Source: UBA668 sp041394605 (GTDB lineage Bacteria > Actinomycetota > Acidimicrobiia > Acidimicrobiales > Ilumatobacteraceae). From it: 64,000 bases of DNA. This document shows, one piece after another, positions 57,917 to 64,000 of this stretch. Under the pieces are notes generated by a model. It made no database searches, was not told the origin of the DNA, and worked only from the letters and a program-made list of their open reading frames with translations. The position numbers were made by a program, and so were the translations under genes. The stretch's first letter is position 1. Every line of letters starts with the position of its first letter. The stretch lies in assembly GCA_041394605.1 (NCBI GenBank), contig JAWKHX010000020.1, forward strand, positions 1-64,000, given 5' to 3'.

Positions 57917-58831
57917 CTACGCCGCCCGGCGGCGGCGGGTCATGCTCATGGCGGTGAAACCGAGGCCGGCGCCGAGCACCACGAGGGCGGTGCCGACCAC
58001 CACCACGGTGGCGTCGCTGCCGGTGTGGGGCAGGTCGGGGGTGTCGGGCACCTCGGGCACCTCGGGGGTCTCGGGGGTCTCGGGGACGTCCGGAACTTCC
58101 GGCACCTCGGGCACGTCGGGGATCTCCGGCACCTCGGGGATCTCGGGGATCTCCGGGACTTCCGGGAGGTCCTGGATCACGCAGTCCGGGGTGTTGCGGG
58201 TCTGGCCGAAGTAGCCGGCCCATGGGTGCTCGTAGCCCTCGATGTCCAGCCAGGTGTCGTAGGCGCAGGCCGTCTCGAACGTGATCACATAGTCCTTGTC
58301 CAGTGCGTTGGCGGCCACCACGTCGCTCAGCCAGGCCATCTCCGTCTGGGAGGGGCCGCCGACGGGCTGCAGCGCGGCCTGGATCTGGCGCTCGCACAGG
58401 TTGGAGACGTCGCCGTGGAGGAAGATCCGCCACTGCCAGTCGTAGGGCGAGGTCTGTGCGGCGCGCACGTCGATCTGGTCGGGGGTGAGGTAGTCGCACT
58501 CGTCGCCGCCGCCGTCGCCGCCGTCGTCACCGGGCGGGATGATCGGGAAGACGGGGAGTTGGCTGAGGATGCCCGGGTCGATCGTCATCGTCGGCGGGTC
58601 CAGCGGGGTCAGCGGGTCGAGCCCGCAGTCGCCGAGCCAGATCATGTGGCCGGTGCCGTCGCCGTTGTCGACCCACATCGGGCCGCAACCCTCGGCGTCG
58701 GCGCCGTCTTCGGCATGAGCGGTCGGTGCCAGCGAGGTGGCGAAGGTGGCGGCGGCGATGAACGAGCCGGCGAGCAGGGTGCGGGCCAGGCGGGTGTAGG
58801 TCCGGCGGGCGGTGGTGAGGGTGGTGCGCAT
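57917..58831 (-). CDS. LPXTG-type cell-wall anchored surface protein
   Basis: 304 residues. An N-terminal signal peptide ends in AHA (about residues 20-40). The mature part has several cysteines and an NGDGTG motif. A stalk of PEVPEIPE-type repeats (about 220-265) leads to the sorting signal LPHTG (267-271), a hydrophobic helix and RRRR tail. A sortase should therefore anchor it to peptidoglycan, although none is in the window. AGGAGAAAGGA precedes the ATG. Function unknown; the stalk suggests a surface adhesin or receptor. Confidence 0.9.
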   Translation of the reverse strand: MRTTLTTARRTYTRLARTLLAGSFIAAATFATSLAPTAHAEDGADAEGCGPMWVDNGDGTGHMIWLGDCGLDPLTPLDPPTMTIDPGILSQLPVFPIIPPGDDGGDGGGDECDYLTPDQIDVRAAQTSPYDWQWRIFLHGDVSNLCERQIQAALQPVGGPSQTEMAWLSDVVAANALDKDYVITFETACAYDTWLDIEGYEHPWAGYFGQTRNTPDCVIQDLPEVPEIPEIPEVPEIPDVPEVPEVPDVPETPETPEVPEVPDTPDLPHTGSDATVVVVGTALVVLGAGLGFTAMSMTRRRRAA

Positions 58832-58931
58832 CGGAGTTCCTTTCTCCTGGGCGCCCGGTCGGCGCCGTCACCCGTCCAGAGGCGCGCCCTGACCGTTGCT
58901 CGCGCTTTTCTTGGAGAAATCCAGAGAGGCG

Positions 58932-58937
58932 TAGTTT
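58932..58937 (+). promoter_or_regulatory. -10 box of leaderless acyl-CoA dehydrogenase gene
   Basis: TAGTTT lies 6 nt before ATG 58944. A TTGGAG 15 nt upstream may be a weak -35. Confidence 0.5.
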
Positions 58938-58943
58938 CTTGTC

Positions 58944-60161
58944 ATGGAGTTCGCTTACACCGACCGCTGCAACGACTACCGGGAGCGCCTGCTGGCGTTC
59001 ATGGACGAGTGCATCTACCCCAACGAGGCGGTGTACGAGGAGCAGCTGAAAGCCAGCGGCGACCCGCACCACCAGCCGGCCATCATGGAGGAGTTGAAGG
59101 TGGAGGCCCGCCAGCGTGGCCTGTGGAACCTGTTCCACCCCCACCAGGAGTGGGGCCCGGGTCTCACCAACGCCGAGTACGCACCGCTGGCCGAGATCAT
59201 GGGTCGCAGCTGGATCGCCAGCGAGGCGTGCAACTGCTCGGCCCCGGACACCGGCAACATGGAGGTGCTGACGATGTTCGGCACGCCCGAACAGCAGGAC
59301 CTGTGGTTGCGGCCCCTGCTGGCAGGCGAGATCCGTTCCTCCTTCGCGATGACCGAGCCCGACGTGGCCTCCAGCGACGCCACCAACATCGCCCTGCGGA
59401 TCGAACGCGACGGCGACCACTATGTGCTGAACGGCAGCAAGTGGTGGATCACCGGCGCCAACCATCCGCACAACCGGATCTTCATCGTGATGGGCCAGAC
59501 CGACCCCGACGGCCCACCGCATCGCCGCCAGAGCCAGATCCTGGTGCCGCGGGACACGCCAGGCCTCACGATCGTGCGCGACCTGCCGGTGTTCGGGTAC
59601 TGGCACCAGGACGGCCACTGCGAGCTGCGCTTCGAGAACTGCCGGGTGCCGGCCAGCAACCTGCTGGCCGACGAGGGTGACGGGTTCGCCATCAGCCAGG
59701 CTCGCCTCGGCCCTGGCCGTATCCACCACTGCATGCGCTCCATCGGCGCCGCGGAACGGGCGCTGGACCTGATGTGCCAGCGGGCGCTGCAGCGCACGAC
59801 GTTCGGCAAGCGCCTGGCCGAGCGGGCCAACATCATGGACTGGATCGCCGAGAGCCGGATCGAACTGGAGATGGTGCGGCTGCTGACGCTGAAGACGGCG
59901 TGGTTGATGGACACCGTGGGCAACAAGGCTGCGGCCGTGGAGATCAGCGCGATCAAGGTGGCCGGGCCCAATGTGGCGGCGAAGATCATCGACCGGGCCA
60001 TCCAGGTGCACGGCGCCGGTGGGATCAGCGACGACTACCCGCTGGCGGCCAGCTGGGCGTGGCAGCGGGCGCTGCGCTTCGCCGACGGCCCGGACGAGGT
60101 GCACAAGATGACCATCGCCCGCCGCGAGCTGCGCAAGCACGACCCCACGTTCCGCTCCTGA
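58944..60161 (+). CDS. Acyl-CoA dehydrogenase family protein (ACAD10/11-like)
   Basis: 405 residues. FAYTDRCNDYRERLLAFMDECIYPNE at the N-terminus, SSFAMTEPDVASSDATNIALRIERDGDHYVLNGSKWWITGA, RIHHCMRSIGAAERAL and IQVHGAGGISDDYPLA match the ACAD10/11-like clade of FAD enzymes. Members of this clade act on long or hydroxylated acyl-CoA. The ATG follows TAGTTT by six bases. It is divergent from the LPXTG gene, and its 3' end faces the STAS gene. Confidence 0.94.
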   Translation: MEFAYTDRCNDYRERLLAFMDECIYPNEAVYEEQLKASGDPHHQPAIMEELKVEARQRGLWNLFHPHQEWGPGLTNAEYAPLAEIMGRSWIASEACNCSAPDTGNMEVLTMFGTPEQQDLWLRPLLAGEIRSSFAMTEPDVASSDATNIALRIERDGDHYVLNGSKWWITGANHPHNRIFIVMGQTDPDGPPHRRQSQILVPRDTPGLTIVRDLPVFGYWHQDGHCELRFENCRVPASNLLADEGDGFAISQARLGPGRIHHCMRSIGAAERALDLMCQRALQRTTFGKRLAERANIMDWIAESRIELEMVRLLTLKTAWLMDTVGNKAAAVEISAIKVAGPNVAAKIIDRAIQVHGAGGISDDYPLAASWAWQRALRFADGPDEVHKMTIARRELRKHDPTFRS

Positions 60162-60179
60162 CGAGACGGGTGACCCGGG

Positions 60180-60506
60180 TCAGCCGGCCAGGCCGGCCTG
60201 CACCCGCACCGCACGATCCGTGCCGGTGAGGGCCAGGCGGTGACGCAGGCGTTCGCCTGCGCAGACCACCACCAGGTCGCCGCCGCGCTCGCGCGCTCGG
60301 CCGGCGGCGCCCAGCAGCATGCCCAGGCCGGCGTCGTCCATCGCATGCACGCCGTCGAGATCCACGTACAGATCCACGCCGGGGTGCTGGTCGATGGCGC
60401 GGGTCAACTGGTCGCGCAGGTGCGGCACGGTGGACAAGTCGATCTCGCCGCTGAGCTGCAGCACCGGGATGGTGCCGAGCAGTGAGAGGCGGCAGATCAG
60501 GTCCAT
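60180..60506 (-). CDS. STAS domain protein, anti-sigma antagonist-like without phospho-serine
   Basis: 108 residues, one STAS domain. PVLQLSGEIDLSTVPHLRDQL and DLYVDLDGVHAMDDAGLGMLLGAAGRARERGGDLVVV follow SpoIIAA. At the usual phosphorylation site, where SpoIIAA has DSSGLG, this protein has DDAGLG, so kinase-controlled switching is not expected. It could be constitutively active or act outside a partner-switch. The ATG lies 9 nt after TAGGGT (60516-60521, minus strand). It follows the TadE-like gene on the same strand after 33 nt. Confidence 0.9.
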   Translation of the reverse strand: MDLICRLSLLGTIPVLQLSGEIDLSTVPHLRDQLTRAIDQHPGVDLYVDLDGVHAMDDAGLGMLLGAAGRARERGGDLVVVCAGERLRHRLALTGTDRAVRVQAGLAG

Positions 60507-60539
60507 GGCCGGGCCACCCTACCGGGGCGGTGTGGCCGC

Positions 60540-60908
60540 CTATGGGGGCTCCACCCCCATGGTGGCGGAGGCCGTGAGCGTGAGGTCCGGCAGCAGCCAT
60601 CCGATCAGCGGGGCATCGGTGCGATCCACGTAGCGAACCGTGACGGTGACGGTGCCGCCGGCCCCTGGTGCGGCCGTGACCACCAGCGGGGCAATGCCAA
60701 CGGCCGCGGCCGCCGCCTGTTGTGCCGCTGCCGCCGGCGCCGCGGCGACGGCCGCGGCCCGTGCCCCGCGTCGGGCGGCCTCCTGCACCGCCAGCTGGTG
60801 GCGGGCCACCAGTGCCACCTGCAGCAGCCCGGCAGCCAGCAGGCACAGCAGCGGCAGCGCGAGCGCGAGCTCTACTGCGGCCTGACCGCGATCGCGGGAT
60901 CGGCTCAC
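60540..60908 (-). CDS. TadE-like minor pseudopilin
   Basis: 122 residues. A short basic leader (SRSRDRGQAAVELALALPLLCLLAAGLLQVALVARHQLAVQEAARRGARAAA, broken here by function not sequence) shows the TadE pattern: GQAAVELA prepilin-like cleavage region, then one hydrophobic helix. The outer part is beta-rich (TVTVTVRYVDRTDAP). The GTG start overlaps the Flp-like gene's stop (GTGA). It belongs to the Tad pilus set encoded further along the same strand. Confidence 0.82.
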   Translation of the reverse strand: MSRSRDRGQAAVELALALPLLCLLAAGLLQVALVARHQLAVQEAARRGARAAAVAAAPAAAAQQAAAAAVGIAPLVVTAAPGAGGTVTVTVRYVDRTDAPLIGWLLPDLTLTASATMGVEPP

Positions 60909-61111
60909 AGCTTGTCGATGACCGCGTCGATGACCTTGTCGAAGAGGCGGCCGACCTTGCCGGCACCGCCGCCGCCGGTGGCCCAGGCCACCACCAGCAG
61001 CGCCACCAGCGCGGCCCCGAGCAGAACGAGTGCGTACTCCGTGGTTGCCTGGCCTTCGTCGTCGTCGAGGCCGAGCAGGAACAGATGGAGCCGGACGAGG
61101 ATTGCGTGCAT
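60905..61111 (-). CDS. Flp-like/DUF4244 pilin-type small membrane protein
   Basis: 68 residues. EGQATTEYALVLLGAALVALLVVAWATGG has the GQATTEYAL pattern of Flp pilins and DUF4244 proteins, with the prepilin peptidase site just before it, then a single helix. The C-terminus is short and charged. AAGGGGG precedes the ATG. A TTGGCG-N17-TATGGT promoter (61189-61217, minus strand) lies about 80 nt upstream. It should be the major Tad pilin or its actinobacterial counterpart. Confidence 0.85.
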   Translation of the reverse strand: MHAILVRLHLFLLGLDDDEGQATTEYALVLLGAALVALLVVAWATGGGGAGKVGRLFDKVIDAVIDKL

Positions 61112-61188
61112 GACGCCCCCTTCGGAACATGAGTGGTTCGCGTGGCCCGTGGTGGGCGAGGAGGCTGCCTGCTGCAGCGATGTGGCGG

Positions 61189-61217
61189 ACCATATCGACA
61201 CCGGTGGCCGTCGCCAA
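61189..61217 (-). promoter_or_regulatory. Candidate promoter for the Flp/TadE/STAS genes
   Basis: On the minus strand TTGGCG (61212-61217), 17 nt and TATGGT (61189-61194). The resulting leader of about 70 nt would contain the AAGGGGG ribosome-binding site, unlike the leaderless neighbours. Confidence 0.4.
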
Positions 61218-61249
61218 CCAGGCGGTGTGGGTACGGATAGGGTCGGGCC

Positions 61250-61918
61250 GTGAGCGTCGAGGTCACCCGCCCGCAGCCCGCCGTCGCCGTGGTCACGCTG
61301 GCGCGTCCGGAGAAGCGCAACGCCCTGTCCATCGCCGTGCGCGACGCCGTCAGCGACGCGCTGGATGCGCTGGCGGCGGACGAGGACGTCAAGGTCGTCG
61401 TCATCACCGGGAAGGGCACCCACTTCAGCGCCGGCTTCGACCTCAAGGAGTTCGCCGACACCGACGCAGAGCACCAGCGTCGGCTGTGGGCCTCCAGCGA
61501 CCGTTTCCACCACACCATCCTCAGCTTCCCGCTGCCCACGATCGCCGCCGTCAACGGCCCGGCGCTGGCCGGTGGCTGCGACCTGGCGTGCATGACGGAC
61601 ATCCGCATCGCCGTGCCCACCGCCCACTTCGGGCATCCCGAGCACGCGTGGTCCCCCGTGGTGTACCGGCCGCTGCGCGACCTGATCGGTGGCGCCGCTG
61701 CCCGCGAGTTCCTGCTGACCGGGCGCGACATGCACATGGACGAGGCGGTGCGGAACGGCCTGGTGGCGGCCGTGGTGCCGGAGGGCGAACTGATGGAAGG
61801 GGCGCTGGCCGAGGCGGCGTTGGTCGCCCGGGCGCCGCGGTCGGCGCTGGTGTCGCTGCGGGCGCGCATCCAACGAGCCGCGGGCATCCACGCGGACACG
61901 GCGACGCTGGAGCTCTGA
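61250..61918 (+). CDS. Enoyl-CoA hydratase/isomerase family protein
   Basis: 222 residues, slightly short for the crotonase family. VVTLARPEKRNALSIAV, GKGTHFSAGFDLKEFAD (oxyanion loop 1) and AAVNGPALAGGCDLACMTDIRIAVPTAHFGHPE (loop 2) are present. The residue after GHPE is His/Ala rather than the second catalytic Glu of hydratases, so isomerase or another crotonase activity is possible. The GTG follows TAGGGT (61238-61243) by 6 nt. It lies on the opposite strand inside the Tad locus. Confidence 0.92.
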   Translation: MSVEVTRPQPAVAVVTLARPEKRNALSIAVRDAVSDALDALAADEDVKVVVITGKGTHFSAGFDLKEFADTDAEHQRRLWASSDRFHHTILSFPLPTIAAVNGPALAGGCDLACMTDIRIAVPTAHFGHPEHAWSPVVYRPLRDLIGGAAAREFLLTGRDMHMDEAVRNGLVAAVVPEGELMEGALAEAALVARAPRSALVSLRARIQRAAGIHADTATLEL

Positions 61919-61933
61919 ACGCGCTGCCGGGGT

Positions 61934-62551
61934 TCACCGGGCCAGCGACGACAGCGCCGCCAGCAGCAGCGGGGCCACCGCCAGCAGCACGAACGACGGC
62001 AGGGTGCACAGCACCAGCGGGGCGGCCATCCGCACCGGCAGTTGGCGGGCCAGCATCTCGCCGCGCCGGCGGCGCTGGTGGCGGGCCTCGGCGGCCAGGC
62101 GTTCCACCACCGGTGCCAGCGGCAGCCCGTATCGCTCGGCGGCGGCGAACGAGTCCACCAGCGGTGACGCCATCGGGCCGAGCGAGTGGCGCAGCACGGC
62201 CAGCGCATCGGCGAACCGTGCCCCGCCGTCCACCCGGTGGACCACCTCGGCGAAGGCGCCGGCCACCTCCGCCGGGAGGTGCGGCACCACGGCCCGCAAC
62301 GCCGCCGCGGGGAGGTGCCCGGCGCGCACCGCCAGCACCACCAGGTCCAGCGCGTCGGGGTACGCCGCGGCCATGGCGCGTCTGCGGGCGCGCCGCCGGC
62401 GGCCGAGCGGGTCGGTGGGAAGCGGCCACGGCGGTCGCCGCCGACCCGCCCAACCAGCGCGGGGGCGGACTCGCCCTCGGGGCGAGGGGGCCAGGCGGGC
62501 GGCGATCACCAGCACCAGTGCCGCAGCGGCCGGGGCAGCCGTGGGGCTCAT
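61934..62551 (-). CDS. tadC: TadC-like type II secretion F domain protein
   Basis: 205 residues. A T2SSF domain (AYPDALDLVVLAVRAGHLPAAALRAV, then GPMASPLVDSFAAAERYGLPLAPVVERLA) sits between an N-terminal helix and C-terminal helices (LVLCTLPSFVLLAVAPLLLAAL). It forms the inner-membrane platform of the Tad pilus together with TadB. The ATG overlaps the tadB stop (ATGA). Confidence 0.88.
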   Translation of the reverse strand: MSPTAAPAAAALVLVIAARLAPSPRGRVRPRAGWAGRRRPPWPLPTDPLGRRRRARRRAMAAAYPDALDLVVLAVRAGHLPAAALRAVVPHLPAEVAGAFAEVVHRVDGGARFADALAVLRHSLGPMASPLVDSFAAAERYGLPLAPVVERLAAEARHQRRRRGEMLARQLPVRMAAPLVLCTLPSFVLLAVAPLLLAALSSLAR

Positions 62552-63216
62552 CCGCCACCGCGCGCCGCGATGCGAACCAGGCGGCGCATCCATGCCCAGC
62601 CGGTGAGGTTCAGCAGCCCGCCGCCGAGGGCGCACGCGGCGCCGGCCGGGCTGAGCAGCGCGGCGCGGAACGACCCGCTGGTGAGCGCGCTCCACCCGGC
62701 GAACACCAACGGCACGGCGGTGAGCACCCGGGCGCTGAGGCGGGCCTGTGCAGCATGGGCCAGGGCCTCGGCCCGGGCAGTCAGGCGCTCGCGCAGCAGT
62801 GCCGCAGCAGCGTCCAACGTGGCCGCCACCGGGCCACCCAGTTCGGTGGCCACACGCACCGCGTGCACCACCACCGTCTCATCGGCCGAGCGGGGCGAGT
62901 GCTGCAGCGGCGCGGCGTCTGCAGGAAACGCATCCCGGTGCAACGCCGCCGCACCTGCCGGCCAGGCGGCACTGGTGGCCCACGCGGCGCGGAGTGATGC
63001 GCCGGCCCGCACGTCGGCGGCCAGCGCATCGAGCAGCGCCACCCACGCCTCCGTGGGCGGCGGAGCCTGCCGGCGGGACCACCCTGCCCGCCACCGCCGC
63101 TGCCTGCGGGCCGGCCCGCCGCCCGGCATCCGGCCGGCGACCTGCGGTCGGGCCGCGGCGGCGAGCGCGGCCACGAGCAGCCCGGCCGCCACGGCCGCGA
63201 TCGCGGCGGGGCTCAT
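62548..63216 (-). CDS. tadB: TadB-like type II secretion F domain protein
   Basis: 222 residues. The T2SSF segment runs through VALLDALAADVRAGASLRAAWA and VAATLDAAAALLRERLTARAEALAHAAQARLSARVL, with flanking helices and a C-terminal LVFAGWSALTSG helix pair. It pairs with TadC as the Tad platform. The start overlaps the tadA stop (ATGA), so tadA-tadB-tadC is one operon. Confidence 0.88.
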   Translation of the reverse strand: MSPAAIAAVAAGLLVAALAAAARPQVAGRMPGGGPARRQRRWRAGWSRRQAPPPTEAWVALLDALAADVRAGASLRAAWATSAAWPAGAAALHRDAFPADAAPLQHSPRSADETVVVHAVRVATELGGPVAATLDAAAALLRERLTARAEALAHAAQARLSARVLTAVPLVFAGWSALTSGSFRAALLSPAGAACALGGGLLNLTGWAWMRRLVRIAARGGG

Positions 63217-64000
63217 CGCCGACTCCGGTCGGGCAGTGCCACCACCTGCCCTCGCTCCACCAGCGGCCGGGCCTGCAGGCGGCCGTCGGCCAGCGTCACC
63301 TCGGCGATCTCCGCCACCGTCCTCCGCCCGTCCGGTAGTCGAGCCACGTGCACCACCGCGTCGATGCCCCGGGCCACCTCGTCGTGCACCGCCGCGAGCG
63401 GCCAGTTGGGGGTGGACTGCAGCACCAGCGAGGCCAGCCGGGCCAGCGCGTCCGCGGCACCGTTGGCGTGCAGGGTGGCGAGCGACCCGTCGTGCCCGGT
63501 GTTGAGCGCGTGCAACAGGTGCACGGCCTCGGCCCCACGGATCTCGCCCACCACCAGGCGGTCCGGGCGCAGGCGGAGTGCGGCGCGCAGCAGGTCGGCC
63601 AGCGTCACCTCGCCGACCCCGTCGGGCGTGGCCGTGCGAGTCTCCAGCCGCACGACGTGTGGATGGGCGAGGCGCAGTTCGGCGGTGTCCTCCAGCACGA
63701 CGATCCGCTCGCCGGGCGCCGCGGCCGCGGCGAGCGCGCCCAGCAGGGTGGTCTTCCCCGAGGACGTCGCCCCGCTGACCACCACATTGGCCCGGGCCGT
63801 CACCAGGCGGCGCAGCAGCGCCACCCCGTCGCCGCTGGTGAACCGCTCCAGCCCGAGCGGGGTGACCGCGAAGCGGCGGATGGCCAGACACGGCCCGTCC
63901 ACCGCGACCGGCGGGATGACGGCGCAGAGGCGGCTGCCGTCGGGCAGGCGGGCGTCCACCACCGGCTGCGAGCGGTCCAGCCGGCGCCCGGTGGGTGCCA
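63213..64000 (-). CDS. tadA: TadA/CpaF family secretion ATPase, 5' end outside the window
   Basis: About 262 C-terminal residues are visible. The frame reads to the window edge (GRRLDRSQPVVDARLPDGSRLCAVIPPVA), so the gene begins further right. Walker A GATSSGKTTLL, the Asp box VVLEDTAELRL, the Walker B-type DRLVVGEIRGAEAVHLLHALNTGHDGSLATLHANGA and the His box are complete. It powers Tad/Flp pilus assembly. It overlaps tadB by four bases. Confidence 0.94.
   Translation of the reverse strand, partial: APTGRRLDRSQPVVDARLPDGSRLCAVIPPVAVDGPCLAIRRFAVTPLGLERFTSGDGVALLRRLVTARANVVVSGATSSGKTTLLGALAAAAAPGERIVVLEDTAELRLAHPHVVRLETRTATPDGVGEVTLADLLRAALRLRPDRLVVGEIRGAEAVHLLHALNTGHDGSLATLHANGAADALARLASLVLQSTPNWPLAAVHDEVARGIDAVVHVARLPDGRRTVAEIAEVTLADGRLQARPLVERGQVVALPDRSRR

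Overview
The window is GC-rich bacterial chromosome with actinobacterial gene content: a FusA2/EF-G2-like GTPase, an F420-type PPOX flavoprotein, a WS/DGAT acyltransferase, an EthA-like Baeyer-Villiger monooxygenase, a nitronate monooxygenase-like protein, a SigK/RskA-like sigma/anti-sigma pair, a Tad locus, an LPXTG surface protein, and many start codons placed 5-9 nt after a TANNNT -10 box (leaderless style). I infer Actinomycetota, probably an Acidimicrobiia-like lineage; the lineage is inference only. I see no IS element, prophage, CRISPR array, rRNA or replication origin.

1-12.5 kb: end of an EF-G-like gene; a marR regulator divergent from a DMT exporter/DUF4386/oxidoreductase operon; tRNA-Thr(CGT); tmk-holB; a second DMT transporter; a methyltransferase; a membrane phosphodiester-glycosidase-like protein; an MBL hydrolase; a tetR/SRPBCC divergent pair sharing one palindrome; the monooxygenase. 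12.6-19.6 kb: a cassette I cannot match to a described system. Two membrane proteins with Hsp70-like N-termini (one intact and carrying an extracytoplasmic NHL propeller, one degenerate) overlap by four bases. They are flanked by two large acidic, repeat-rich proteins whose upstream regions share an element.

19.6-29.4 kb: an alpha/beta hydrolase-CMD fusion, a universal stress protein, a thiolase, a ParB-like orphan, a nitronate monooxygenase, WS/DGAT, and a ygeW-ygeY pair. 29.4-32.2 kb: a 16-bp minisatellite, a nested inverted repeat and the AmmeMemoRadiSam trio. 32.3-37 kb: a lipoprotein and a MacAB-like exporter whose adaptor carries three Calx-beta-like repeats and a peptidoglycan-binding-like domain. 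37.1-44.4 kb: a frameshifted apbE with two small envelope genes, a fucose-isomerase-like protein, and MoxR with a DUF58-transglutaminase fusion that is also frameshifted.

44.5-53 kb: a secreted-type membrane protein, a macro-domain protein, an F420/PPOX protein, a VOC protein, ribE-ribB-ribH behind an FMN riboswitch, an EVE protein, divergent glgA/glgC and a patatin. 53-64 kb: the sigma/anti-sigma pair, two acyl-CoA dehydrogenases, superoxide dismutase, the LPXTG protein, a STAS protein lacking the usual phospho-serine, and a Tad pilus locus (Flp-like, TadE-like, TadC, TadB, TadA) split by an oppositely oriented enoyl-CoA hydratase. The tadA gene and the first EF-G-like gene run off the window edges.
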